Positions 41,117 through 49,941 of a stretch of 64,000 nucleotides of DNA are shown here, piece by piece. A program made the translations under genes and the position numbers. The DNA is from Marinobacter lipolyticus (lineage in GTDB: Bacteria; Pseudomonadota; Gammaproteobacteria; Pseudomonadales; Oleiphilaceae): positions 1 through 64,000 of the forward strand of contig NZ_QTKT01000002.1 in the NCBI RefSeq assembly GCF_018424605.1, read 5' to 3'. The notes under the pieces were generated by a model. It saw only the letters and a list, made by a program, of their open reading frames with translations, was not told where the DNA came from and did no database searches. Positions within the stretch are counted from its first letter, which is position 1; every line of letters starts with the position of its first letter.

Positions 41117-43060
41117 TCACAGGGCATCCTGACCATCCGGCGTCAGCAGCGGCAAGGCGACCTCGCCGCTGACGTTGACCGATGCCACGGTCAGATCGCG
41201 GGAGAAGGCGCCAAGGAAGGTGGGATGCTGGCCGTATAGCATCAGCACCAGTTTATCGCCCGCCTTCAGTCGCTCGGCAATGCCGGTCAGTTCAAGAGTA
41301 TGCTCACCGAAGCCGCGGACCGGCTGAACCTGCTCGTCGATCAACTCCGGCACGCTGGCACCGCCGCGAATAACGCCGACGCCAACAAACAGGATGGCGT
41401 CGCAGGTGCCGGTGGCGGTCAGTGGATCAGACGTTTCGAGGCAGAGTTCCTCGGTGCCGGGAATAACCGCGCCAACCTTGAGGGTGGCCGTGGGAATGCC
41501 CGCGATGACCGCGTCGGTTTCCAGCGTAGTCAGTGGAATGCCGGCCGGTATCAGGCCGGCCAGACCGGTCAGTGCTGTCACTGGAAACTCTTCCCCGAAA
41601 ATCTCGCGGCTGACCGGGAAACGTCTGCCGCCTACGGTCACCTCCGGTGCTGCGACTGCATCCCCGGGGCTCAGTGTGTAGCAGATCTGCTCGCCGGTGG
41701 TGATCACGTTGTCGGCGTCGCCCCGATCCAGAAGCTTCTCGTTGAACCAGGCCACCGCTGCCTGATTGGCGTTGATGTCGCCGCAATTGGCCAGCACGTT
41801 GAGGCCGGCGCCGGCCAGCTCCGGCAGGGCTTTGGCGTAGAAATCGAGGCTGGGAATGGTTTCCTGGATCAGCCCCACGTTGGGTGATAGGTAGTGATGG
41901 CTGAACGGGTAGGTCAGCAGTCGCACATCGCCGCCCGCAGCCTTCAGTTCCCGATAGTTTTCCCAGGCCTCGTTGAACGGGAACAGGCTGTCGCGCATAC
42001 CCTGGAACATCAGTACATCGACCGGGTAGGGGGCTTTCTGTGGGGTCTTGATCACATAGCGGCCGTCACTGGTGATCGGGATCCGGCCTGTGATCGGGTC
42101 AAGCAGGTATTCCTGGGTGTTGCCACTGTCGAACAGCGCCAGATCCCGCTCGTTCTCCCAGAAGTAGCTGGGGCTGTGATAATGCAGGAAATCCAGTGCT
42201 GGATTGGGGAAGCGATTCCCTACAATGCCTTCTATCAGTGATGAGCGCAGCAGCGGGTCCATGGAGCCACCGCTGCCGGCATCACCGGCCACCGAGAGGA
42301 ACGCCAGCCAGTAATTCTTGGTGACGTTTCCGGGGTTCAGGCTGTAGGTCAGGTCGTGCCAGGTAATGTGGGGCACCATGGCGTCCATGCGCTGGTCCGG
42401 ATCCACGTTGTACAGCAGGTACTGGAAACCACCGCCGTAACTGCCGCCGATGCCGCCGAGTAGCAGGTTGTCGTCACGGTATTTCAGGTAATCGAGGTGG
42501 GTCTCGGCCCAGTCAACAATCTGCACCAGGTCCTCACCCTCGAAGTCCGGGTCCATGACCCGGATGGTGCCACCGCTTTCGCCGTGGCCGCGTTGGTCGA
42601 TGCTGATCACCGTAAAGCCGGCGCTGACCAACGGCTCGATCGGCGCCAGCGGGTCATCGCCGCTCTCGGTGGAGCGGGAACCGCTGAAGCCGTGCCCCTG
42701 AAGAATCAACGGATGCTCGGTACGGCAGTCGAACTGACGGGGCTCGAATACCTGGAACACGATGGCCGCGCCGTCGACGCGGGAGGGCATTTCCACCCGG
42801 TAGCTTCGGCCCCCGGAAAGATTCTGGTCTGCATCACAGGAGGCGTGCTGGCGTTCGCTCACACTCGTCGTCAGCGGTCGGTTAATGGTGCGCGCGGTGG
42901 GTTCCGGGGTGGTTGCGGCCGGCGTGGATTCGCGGCTCTCGGTGTCGCCCTGGACGCTGCTTCCGCTGCCGTCGTCGGAGGAGCTACCACCGCTTCCGCC
43001 ACAGGCTGTCAGCAGAAGCGCGCTGGCGCCGATCACCAGGTGTCTGGTCAACTTGTTCAT
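41117..43060 (-). CDS. alpha/beta-hydrolase lipoprotein (CocE/S15-like)
   Basis: 647 aa from ATG 43060. The signal ends ASALLLTAC (Cys 20), then a Gly/Ser/Asp-rich linker of about 60 residues suited to a surface or outer-membrane lipoprotein. The hydrolase domain holds GHGFSGSRS (oxyanion region), the nucleophile Ser in GIGGSYGGGF, Asp in FQGMRDSLFP and His in FSHHYLS; a beta-rich C-terminal domain (about 500-647) follows. Substrate unknown; peptide or ester hydrolysis is likely. A perfect CRP-type site overlaps its predicted promoter. Confidence 0.8.
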   Translation of the reverse strand: MNKLTRHLVIGASALLLTACGGSGGSSSDDGSGSSVQGDTESRESTPAATTPEPTARTINRPLTTSVSERQHASCDADQNLSGGRSYRVEMPSRVDGAAIVFQVFEPRQFDCRTEHPLILQGHGFSGSRSTESGDDPLAPIEPLVSAGFTVISIDQRGHGESGGTIRVMDPDFEGEDLVQIVDWAETHLDYLKYRDDNLLLGGIGGSYGGGFQYLLYNVDPDQRMDAMVPHITWHDLTYSLNPGNVTKNYWLAFLSVAGDAGSGGSMDPLLRSSLIEGIVGNRFPNPALDFLHYHSPSYFWENERDLALFDSGNTQEYLLDPITGRIPITSDGRYVIKTPQKAPYPVDVLMFQGMRDSLFPFNEAWENYRELKAAGGDVRLLTYPFSHHYLSPNVGLIQETIPSLDFYAKALPELAGAGLNVLANCGDINANQAAVAWFNEKLLDRGDADNVITTGEQICYTLSPGDAVAAPEVTVGGRRFPVSREIFGEEFPVTALTGLAGLIPAGIPLTTLETDAVIAGIPTATLKVGAVIPGTEELCLETSDPLTATGTCDAILFVGVGVIRGGASVPELIDEQVQPVRGFGEHTLELTGIAERLKAGDKLVLMLYGQHPTFLGAFSRDLTVASVNVSGEVALPLLTPDGQDAL

Positions 43061-43079
43061 AATCTCGCCTATGTTTGTT

Positions 43080-43108
43080 TTTGTAAGGTGCGTTACATAA
43101 TGTGACAA
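43080..43108 (-). promoter_or_regulatory. predicted sigma-70 promoter of the lipoprotein hydrolase gene
   Basis: On the minus strand TTGTCA (43108-43103, 5 of 6 to TTGACA) is followed after 17 nt by TACAAA (43085-43080, 4 of 6). The -35 lies inside the CRP-type palindrome. The transcript would start about 13 nt before ATG 43060. Confidence 0.45.
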
Positions 43109-43116
43109 GGATCACA
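43101..43116 (-). promoter_or_regulatory. CRP/Vfr-type binding site
   Basis: TGTGA-CAAGGA-TCACA, a perfect match to the TGTGA-N6-TCACA consensus, extended on both sides by A/T (AATGTGA...TCACATT). Centre about 48 nt upstream of the hydrolase ATG. Overlap with the predicted -35 would suit repression; a different promoter would suit activation. Confidence 0.7.
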
Positions 43117-43175
43117 TTAAGGCGCTGGCGAGCAATGTGGGATGGCCGGATTGCCATACTGGCGTGGCCGATTGG

Positions 43176-44843
43176 TCAAGAAACCGATGGTGGGGCTTCG
43201 AAACGGAAATTATTGCGCCCGGTGGCTTTGACTTGATAGAGCGCTTTGTCGGCACCTCGGATCAGGGCTTCTACGCTGAGAACTGGATCGGGTACAACCG
43301 ACGCGATGCCGATGCTAAGGGTGAGGTAGGGCCCGGTGCTGCTCCTGGCGTGCTCGATGTTTTCCTTCCTGATCGCTGTCAGCAGGCCGGCTGCAATAAC
43401 CCTGGCATCCTCGACACTGGTTCCCGGCAGCACGATCACAAATTCTTCGCCGCCATAGCGGGCCGCTATGTCTGTATCCCGCCTGGCCGCCTGCTGAAGA
43501 ATGCCGGCGACCCGTTTCAGGCACTCGTCCCCCGCCTGGTGACCGTAGTAATCGTTATAGCCCTTGAAATCATCTATATCGATCAGCAGCACGGTGAGCG
43601 GGTCGCGCGTGCGTCCCAGCAGCTTCCAATCCTGCTCAAGCTTTTTCTCAAGCGCCAGCCGGTTCTTGACGCCGGTAAGGGCATCGGTCTCGGATTGTTT
43701 CTTCAGCGCCTTGTTGGCGATCCGCAGTTTGGTCTGGGCGTTCAGCACGTTCTCGTGCTCCGAAGCCAGCTCCGCGTTGAGGTGCAGAAGGGCGGCATTG
43801 TTGGATTCGACAAGTTCCAGCATGAAGTTGAATTCCCGCGAGAGGGCGCCGATTTCGTCGTCGTTCCTGATGGTGGTCCTCAGCGAGTAATCCATCGCGG
43901 TGGCGATGGCCGAAATATCCTTCCTCAGGCTGCGGATAGGCGACACCACTACCCGTTGCACCAGCACCACCAACGTCAGCACAATGAGGATGCAGAGTAC
44001 GATGAACAGAGCGACAGCGTACTGTGTAATTTCCCCGCCCAATCGGGTAATGCTGCGTGGTAGCGTGGCGGAAACTGTCAGGCTGGGAACGCCTGCCACG
44101 CTATAGAGTTTCGAAGCGGAGAGGGCATCCTGGCTGATGCGCGAGACGGTGTATTCATCAGGCCCCGGCCCTTCATAGGAGGGGGCAACCGGTTCAATAC
44201 TGAAGTCGAGCACGATTTGCTGGGAGAAGTCCTCCACCACCTCCTTGCTGAGAAACTGTCCGAAAAGTATGAAACCCCGGTGGGGGCCACTGCCATCACT
44301 CCGGACGATGGGTCTCATGGAGAACAGGACCGGCGTGTTATCGATGACGAATATGCCACTGGCGCGCTGATCGTCTATGTACTCGCCAAGATCAATGCTT
44401 TGAGCGTGCGCTGCGGCCTTGGGCAGTATCCGGTCAAGGTGGGTTTCGGTGATGTCGACCAGATCGCCGTCTGAGCGGAAGTCGTAAACACCCGCCCAGA
44501 CTGGACGGTAGTCGGCGTCCATGAAAACGGCCAGGTCAAACCCATAGTTCCAGAAGGTGTCGGGGTGCAGGTTGGACGCGATATAGGCCGCGCTTCTGTC
44601 GGTAATAAACCGGTAGGTGTCGTCCCACGCTGACCAGTCGTACACCGTGAAATCAATGAGTTCCCGCTGCGATTCCAGGCGTCTTATGGCCCGGTCTATA
44701 TTGTTTTTCGCGTAGTTGGTTTCTACTTCTGCGAAAGCGGGATAGATAACTTTTGTCTGGATCAGGTAGGCAGACAGAGACAAAAGTACGCCCATCAGAA
44801 TGATCGGGAGCATTGTTTTTGCAGACAGTGACAAGGATTTCAC
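43176..44843 (-). CDS. membrane diguanylate cyclase with CHASE4-like sensor
   Basis: Makes c-di-GMP from two GTP. 555 aa from GTG 44843, preceded by GGGGG 5 nt upstream; the frame extends four codons to a TTG. A membrane helix (about 10-30) leads into a periplasmic CHASE4-type domain (DWSAWDDTYRF is characteristic), then a second helix (about 275-300), a HAMP-like linker, a coiled coil and GGDEF. The active site reads RYGGEEF and RDTD lies five residues before it, an intact product-inhibition site. Confidence 0.9.
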   Translation of the reverse strand: MKSLSLSAKTMLPIILMGVLLSLSAYLIQTKVIYPAFAEVETNYAKNNIDRAIRRLESQRELIDFTVYDWSAWDDTYRFITDRSAAYIASNLHPDTFWNYGFDLAVFMDADYRPVWAGVYDFRSDGDLVDITETHLDRILPKAAAHAQSIDLGEYIDDQRASGIFVIDNTPVLFSMRPIVRSDGSGPHRGFILFGQFLSKEVVEDFSQQIVLDFSIEPVAPSYEGPGPDEYTVSRISQDALSASKLYSVAGVPSLTVSATLPRSITRLGGEITQYAVALFIVLCILIVLTLVVLVQRVVVSPIRSLRKDISAIATAMDYSLRTTIRNDDEIGALSREFNFMLELVESNNAALLHLNAELASEHENVLNAQTKLRIANKALKKQSETDALTGVKNRLALEKKLEQDWKLLGRTRDPLTVLLIDIDDFKGYNDYYGHQAGDECLKRVAGILQQAARRDTDIAARYGGEEFVIVLPGTSVEDARVIAAGLLTAIRKENIEHARSSTGPYLTLSIGIASVVPDPVLSVEALIRGADKALYQVKATGRNNFRFEAPPSVS

Positions 44844-44863
44844 GCGTTCCCCCAATCTTCAGG

Positions 44864-44892
44864 CACAGGCATTCTCTACTGGAATGCCTGTG
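44864..44892. repeat. 11-bp inverted repeat between phoH and the diguanylate cyclase
   Basis: CACAGGCATTC (44864-44874) pairs with GAATGCCTGTG (44882-44892). It lies after the phoH stop and about 20 nt before the cyclase start on the minus strand. Without a U tract it may be a weak terminator or a 5' leader hairpin. Confidence 0.5.
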
Positions 44893-44935
44893 GAGGAAAG
44901 GCGCCTTACAAAACGTCACAGTTAATGTGGAGGGC

Positions 44936-46321
44936 CTACAGATTGGCTTCGGCGTACTCCGCCAGTGGCGAGCGGGGAACGCCCTGAAGGTGAATGTGGC
45001 CGCCCTGGCGGAAACCCTTGAAGCGTTCTGTCATGTAGGTCAGGCCGGAACTCAGGGCGCTCAGGTAGGGGGTGTCGATCTGTGCCAGGTTGCCGAGGCA
45101 GATCACCTTGGATCCGTTGCCTGCGCGGGTGATGATGGTTTTGATCTGGTGCGGCGTCAGGTTCTGGGATTCATCGATAATGATCAGGCTGTGCTGGAAG
45201 CTGCGCCCGCGGATGTAGTTCATTGATTTGAAATGCAGCGGAACCTTGCTGAGGATGTAGTCCACGCTCGCGGTCATGTTCTCGTCGTCCTCGTGCAGCG
45301 CTTCGAGGTTGTCGACAATGGCGCCTAACCACGGCTCCATCTTCTCGGCCTCGGTGCCGGGCAGGAAGCCGATGTCCTCATCCAGGCCCTGGGTGCTGCG
45401 GGTGGCGATGATGCGCTTGTAGAGCTTGCTGGCCACGGTCATCTCGATGCACGCCGCCAGCGCCAGGATGGTCTTGCCGGAGCCGGCGGAACCGGTCAGG
45501 TTGACCAGGTGGATATCCGGGTCCAGCAGCAGGTTCAGGGCCAGGGCCTGATAGATGTCCCGGGGCACCAGGCCCCAGACTTCCTCGTTCATCAGGTCAT
45601 GCTGGTGGAGATCGCGGATCACAATCTGGTTGTCGGACAGATCCGACACCCGGCCGACAAAGCCCAGTTCGTCCACCACGAATTCGTTGATGTTCAGTCG
45701 CGCCAGGTCGCCCTCACGCTTGAGAATATGCTCGGTGATGCCTTCACGCTGAATGGTCTCCACCTTCTCGATGGTGTCCCAGAACGAATTGGCAAACTCC
45801 TTGTAACCCTTGGGCAACAGGTCGATATCGTCCAGCAGCATGTCGTTGTGGTAATCCTGGGCCTCGACCCCGAAACCGCGGGCTTTGAGCCGCATGTTGA
45901 TGTCTTTGCTGACCAGGATGATGTCCCGGGATTTGTGCTGGTTCTGCAGCGCCGCCAGGGTGTTGATGATCTTGTTGTCGTTCAGGTGTTCCGGCAACGA
46001 ATGATTGCCCAGGTGCTCGGTGCTCATCAGGATCGACAGAGTGCCAAGGGGATCGGCCTTTTTCGCCCGCACGATGGGTACGCCTTTCTCAATGTCCTTC
46101 GGGCTGGCATCGCCCAGCAACTTGTCGATGTTGCGAATGGCCTGACGGCAATCAGCAGCAACCGCCTGTTTGCCGGATTTCAGACTGTCGAGCTCTTCAA
46201 GGACCGTCATCGGAATGATGACGTCGTGTTCTTCAAAATTGAGGAGGGCGTTGGGATCGTGAATCAGAACGTTGGTGTCGAGGACGTACATCTTTCGGCG
46301 AGCTTGCGATGCTCCTGGCAT
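44936..46321 (-). CDS. PhoH-family protein with N-terminal PIN domain
   Basis: 461 aa. The PIN-type nuclease domain (YVLDTNVLIHDPNALLNFEE, about 11-150) is fused to a PhoH ATPase (about 240-440) with Walker A GSAGSGKTILALAA and Walker B SLIIIDESQNL. Such PhoH2 proteins have RNA helicase/nuclease activity in other bacteria. The start is at residue 1 or Met 11; relatives carry a short leader, so the longer form is kept. It follows the CBS gene by 33 nt. Confidence 0.9.
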   Translation of the reverse strand: MPGASQARRKMYVLDTNVLIHDPNALLNFEEHDVIIPMTVLEELDSLKSGKQAVAADCRQAIRNIDKLLGDASPKDIEKGVPIVRAKKADPLGTLSILMSTEHLGNHSLPEHLNDNKIINTLAALQNQHKSRDIILVSKDINMRLKARGFGVEAQDYHNDMLLDDIDLLPKGYKEFANSFWDTIEKVETIQREGITEHILKREGDLARLNINEFVVDELGFVGRVSDLSDNQIVIRDLHQHDLMNEEVWGLVPRDIYQALALNLLLDPDIHLVNLTGSAGSGKTILALAACIEMTVASKLYKRIIATRSTQGLDEDIGFLPGTEAEKMEPWLGAIVDNLEALHEDDENMTASVDYILSKVPLHFKSMNYIRGRSFQHSLIIIDESQNLTPHQIKTIITRAGNGSKVICLGNLAQIDTPYLSALSSGLTYMTERFKGFRQGGHIHLQGVPRSPLAEYAEANL

Positions 46322-46354
46322 AAGGCGCGTTACCTCTCTGGTGGCTCGGACGTT

Positions 46355-46837
46355 TCAGGCACAGCGGCTGGTAAGTTCCTTGTCGGATATCAGTTTTAGC
46401 ATGTCGTATGTCGTTATGATACCGGTGATTTTACTCTCTTTTGTAACGAAGATGCGGTGCAGATGCTCGCGCATCATGATATCGGCAATCTCCCGCACCG
46501 GGGTCTGCTCTTCCACGGACAGCACGCTTGGCGTCATGATATCGCGAACTTCCACGGGAACCTTGCCCATTTCCTCGAAAATGGCCATGCGCAGGCGGCG
46601 GGCTTCCCGCTCCTCTTCCACAGTCAACCTTGCCTCGCCACCCTGGCGGCTGGCGTTCCAGCGAAATTCGGTAATGTCTTTGAGGGTTGCGATACCGACA
46701 ATCTCGCCGAGATCATCAGTGACCGGGCTGCCGGTAATTTCGTTGTCGGTGAGGAAGCGGGCCAGCCTGTCCATCGTCCATGATTGCGGTACGGCCTTGA
46801 TGCTGGGGGTCATGATCTCGTAAGCGAGAACAGTCAT
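46355..46837 (-). CDS. tandem CBS-domain protein
   Basis: 160 aa made of two CBS motifs (about 5-65 and 98-155), each starting with the IMTPS pattern, joined by a charged helix rich in Glu and Arg. CBS pairs bind adenosyl nucleotides and regulate partners. No catalytic or transporter domain is attached. Likely co-transcribed with phoH downstream and the START gene upstream (54-nt gap). Confidence 0.85.
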   Translation of the reverse strand: MTVLAYEIMTPSIKAVPQSWTMDRLARFLTDNEITGSPVTDDLGEIVGIATLKDITEFRWNASRQGGEARLTVEEEREARRLRMAIFEEMGKVPVEVRDIMTPSVLSVEEQTPVREIADIMMREHLHRIFVTKESKITGIITTYDMLKLISDKELTSRCA

Positions 46838-46891
46838 TTACCGGGTCCTGTTCTGTGAAAGGGTCCTTTTCAACAGAGCTTAGCGTGTCCG

Positions 46892-47647
46892 TTAAGGCGC
46901 GTCATCCCCCGATTTCGACGGTGGCTTCACTCCGGTGAGTTGCCCGGTCTCATCGTAAACCAGGGAAAAGCCCTGGTAGCGTTCCTTGCGGGTGACCCGT
47001 TCCAGTTCCTCCATCGACCGCACCGGGATGTCCACCAACAGGCTGTTGACCAGCCAGCCCGGCAGGGCGCCATTGGGATCAGTGTGCTGAACCCAGATCA
47101 TTCGGGTCTGATCGCCTTCGGGGATAAAACGGTACAGGGTGTCGGAGCGATCCACGCGCACGTGGCCATCGACCTCATCGCGGCGGGCCGGCACGGCGTT
47201 CAGGTCCATCACCACTTCGCCACTGGCCTGGTCACCGCGGGTGCGGATGCGCAGCACGTAATCCCGGTCGGATACCGGCCAGGGCATGTCGTTGACGGAG
47301 TAAGCGTAGCGGTCGTGGAAGTCGCCTTCGCCGAAGCCGTAGGATTCGGTGCAGTTATGCACCCATTCGACGCAGGATTGGGGGTTCACCATCACTGCCA
47401 TCAGGTTTTCCATGGAGGTGTCCAGCACCGCTTCTGCCTTGAACGCCTTGAAACTGGAATCGCTCTGATCGATCGTGTAAATACGGATGTTGTCGGTTTC
47501 CTTGCGCAGGCTCCAGCCACTGGCGTCTTCCGGCGGCAGGTCGGCCTGAGCGGCGGCCGCCACGCACGCGGAAACAGTGAAACCGGCAAGCAACGCGGTA
47601 AAGCGGTGGGCCCAGCCCGATGTGCCTTGGGCTCTCGGATTACGCAT
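46892..47647 (-). CDS. secreted START-domain protein
   Basis: 251 aa from ATG 47647, with AAGGAAG 8 nt upstream. Signal peptide (FTALLAGFTVSACVAAAAQA) probably cleaved before DLPPED. The rest is a START-like lipid-binding fold (SSFKAFKAEAVLDTSMENLM...VSDRDYVLRIRT...GWLVNSLLVDIPVRSMEEL). Bacterial members of this group are periplasmic and their ligand is not known. Confidence 0.85.
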   Translation of the reverse strand: MRNPRAQGTSGWAHRFTALLAGFTVSACVAAAAQADLPPEDASGWSLRKETDNIRIYTIDQSDSSFKAFKAEAVLDTSMENLMAVMVNPQSCVEWVHNCTESYGFGEGDFHDRYAYSVNDMPWPVSDRDYVLRIRTRGDQASGEVVMDLNAVPARRDEVDGHVRVDRSDTLYRFIPEGDQTRMIWVQHTDPNGALPGWLVNSLLVDIPVRSMEELERVTRKERYQGFSLVYDETGQLTGVKPPSKSGDDAP

Positions 47648-47778
47648 AGAGTACACTTCCTTGGATAGGGTGCTTCGAGTCTATCATGAGCATTTGCGCC
47701 GGCGTGTTGCCAGATCAAGGGTTTGTGAACTGGGTAGCTGCCGTGGAATCCATGGCTTGAAATTGGCCTGAATTGACG

Positions 47779-48792
47779 ATGAGTACGACCATGAAGACGC
47801 TGATTGACGACCGTGGACGGGTAAGCACCGGTGTGTTTTCCAGCCCGGTAGAGCACATCAATTATCGGGACCATGACCTGAGAACCGTCATGGACAGACC
47901 CCGCTCCGGGCTGGCGCGCAAATGGCGGTTCAACCAGTTCCAGTTCGTCAGTGTGATGGCGCCGAACTGGCTGTTTGGTCTGGCGATTGTCGATCTGAAG
48001 CTGGTCAGTAGCGGCTTCTTCTATCTTTTCGATTTTGAAACCGGGGAGATGCTGGAGTCCTCGTTTATGCAGCCACTGGCGATGGGTACGGTGATTGAGC
48101 CGTATCCGGAGTCGGGTGTGGCCGGCTTTCGCTCCCGGGGCGCAAACCTGCGAATCATTCCGGGCACCCACGGTCGCACGGTCACGGTTTCTGCCGGCGG
48201 CCGCATCCGCGCCGGTTTTGAGCTGAGTGATGACCGCGAGCCGCTCAGGCTGGCGAGCCCGGCCGGCTATTCGGGCTGGGTTTTCACCCGTAAATCCGCC
48301 GGCTTGCCGGTCAGTGGGGAAATCCGCTGGGGGAATCAGGTGTGGCGCTGCGACGAGCGCTGCCGCGGATCGATCGACTGGAGCTGCGGTTTCATGCGCC
48401 GTGAAACCGCCTGGAATTGGGCTTGCCTGGCGGGTTCTCTGTCCGACGGCACCTCCGTTGGATTGAATCTGGCGACCGGCGTCAACGAGTCGGGGATGAC
48501 CGAAAATGCGCTGTGGCTCAACGGGCGCTGCCACAAGCTCGAACTGGCCCGTTTCGAGTTCGACCGCTACGACCAGAGCGCGCCCTGGCGGGTGACCACC
48601 AGTGATGGCCGGGTTGATCTGAGATTTGAGCCGTCGGGGGTTCGCAGGGAGCGGCTGAACGCCTGGGTGCTGGCGTCCAATTTTCGTCAGTACGCGGGCA
48701 CCTTCGAAGGCTTTGTGACGGATGAGAGGGGTAAAAAAATCCCCGTAACGGGGCTACGGGGATTGATGGAGGATCACTTCGCCCGCTGGTAA
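47779..48792 (+). CDS. DUF2804-family protein
   Basis: 337 aa; ATG 47779 preferred over TTG 47773, though neither has a clear ribosome site. Beta-rich, no signal peptide, Trp-rich. Features include NYRDHDLRTVMDRP near the start, KWRFNQFQFVSV and ETAWNWACLAGSLSDGTSVGLNLA, typical of DUF2804. Function unknown; distantly like lipocalin/hydroxyneurosporene-synthase-type folds. The last 20 codons include the minCDE terminator on the other strand. Confidence 0.75.
   Translation: MSTTMKTLIDDRGRVSTGVFSSPVEHINYRDHDLRTVMDRPRSGLARKWRFNQFQFVSVMAPNWLFGLAIVDLKLVSSGFFYLFDFETGEMLESSFMQPLAMGTVIEPYPESGVAGFRSRGANLRIIPGTHGRTVTVSAGGRIRAGFELSDDREPLRLASPAGYSGWVFTRKSAGLPVSGEIRWGNQVWRCDERCRGSIDWSCGFMRRETAWNWACLAGSLSDGTSVGLNLATGVNESGMTENALWLNGRCHKLELARFEFDRYDQSAPWRVTTSDGRVDLRFEPSGVRRERLNAWVLASNFRQYAGTFEGFVTDERGKKIPVTGLRGLMEDHFARW
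48733..48764 (-). terminator. intrinsic terminator of minCDE, inside the DUF2804 coding end
   Basis: AATCCCCGTA (48738-48747) and TACGGGGATT (48755-48764) form a perfect 10-bp stem with a 7-nt loop; on the minus strand it is followed by TTTTTTT (48739-48733). It lies 42-73 nt after the minE stop and inside the convergent reading frame that ends at 48792. Confidence 0.88.
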
Positions 48793-48805
48793 GCGCGGGC
48801 GCGGA

Positions 48806-49060
48806 TCAGGCCTCCGGCAGAGTAACGTTCAGTTCAAGCACCGAGCAGCTGTCGTTACGGTCGACCTCCACCTGTACCATGTCGTCACTGATCTGCACGT
48901 ACTTGCGAATAACCGCCAGCAGTTCCTGCTGCAACTGGGGCAGGTAGTCCGGCTGTTCACGCTGGCCGCGCTCGTGAGCCACGATGATCTGCAGACGTTC
49001 CTTGGCCACGTTGGCGGTGTTATTGCTCTTCTTGCTTCTGAAATAATCGAGCAAACTCAT
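48806..49060 (-). CDS. minE: cell division topological specificity factor MinE
   Basis: 84 aa. Drives MinD oscillation by stimulating its ATPase. N-terminal membrane and MinD-contact region ([24 protein letters not shown], shown in part: [18 protein letters not shown]) and C-terminal dimer domain. Follows minD by 3 nt. Confidence 0.96.
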   Translation of the reverse strand: MSLLDYFRSKKSNNTANVAKERLQIIVAHERGQREQPDYLPQLQQELLAVIRKYVQISDDMVQVEVDRNDSCSVLELNVTLPEA

Positions 49061-49063
49061 CCC

Positions 49064-49876
49064 TTAGCCCCCCTTGAACATCCGTGAGAAGAAGCCCTTC
49101 TTCTGGGCAGACATGAAGCGGTGCTCACGCTCCTCGCCCAGCAGGCGTGCGACGGCGTCGTCGTAAGCCTGGCCGGCATCGCTCTCACCTTCCAGGATGA
49201 CAGGCAGACCCTGGTTAGAGGCGTTCAGTACAATCTGGCTCTCCGGGATAACCCCCAGCAGCGGAATCGCGAGAATTTCCTCGACATCCCCAACCGACAG
49301 CATTTCGCCTTTTTCCACCCGCGCCGGGTTGTAGCGGGTCAGCAGCAGGTGTTCCTTGACCGGGTCCTGGCCCATCTCCGCGCGGCGCGATTTGCTCTGC
49401 AGAATGCCCAGAATGCGGTCGGAGTCCCGCACCGAAGACACCTCCGGGTTGGTGACCACCACCGCCTCATCGGCGTAGTACAGGGCCATCAGGGCGCCAT
49501 GTTCGATGCCGGCAGGTGAGTCGCACACGATGTAGTCGAAGGTTTCGGACAGCTCGTTGATGATCTTTTCGACGCCTTCGCGGGTCAGTGCTTCCTTCTC
49601 CCGGGTCTGGGACGCCGGCAGGATATAGAGCGTGTCGACCCGCTTGTCGCGGATCAGCGCCTGGTTCAGCGAGGCTTCGCCCTGGATGACGTTGACGAAG
49701 TCATACACCACCCGGCGTTCGCAGTTCATGATGAGATCGAGGTTGCGCAGGCCCACGTCGAAATCGATGACCACGGTCTTGTGGCCACGCTTGGCCAGAC
49801 CGGTGCTGATTGAAGCGCTGGTGGTGGTTTTGCCCACGCCACCTTTTCCTGAGGTAACGACAATGATTCTAGCCAA
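49064..49876 (-). CDS. minD: septum site-determining ATPase MinD
   Basis: Membrane-cycling ATPase that positions MinC. 270 aa. Deviant Walker A GKGGVGKTTTSAS near residue 11, Walker B-type YIVCDSPAGIE, and a C-terminal amphipathic membrane-targeting helix (KKGFFSRMFKGG). Starts 65 nt after minC. Confidence 0.97.
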   Translation of the reverse strand: MARIIVVTSGKGGVGKTTTSASISTGLAKRGHKTVVIDFDVGLRNLDLIMNCERRVVYDFVNVIQGEASLNQALIRDKRVDTLYILPASQTREKEALTREGVEKIINELSETFDYIVCDSPAGIEHGALMALYYADEAVVVTNPEVSSVRDSDRILGILQSKSRRAEMGQDPVKEHLLLTRYNPARVEKGEMLSVGDVEEILAIPLLGVIPESQIVLNASNQGLPVILEGESDAGQAYDDAVARLLGEEREHRFMSAQKKGFFSRMFKGG

Positions 49877-49941
49877 GGTTACATTCCTGTTTCGCTGTGG
49901 ATTCGTCGTTCGTCCCGAATAATCCGGTAGTTTTAGTGAGA

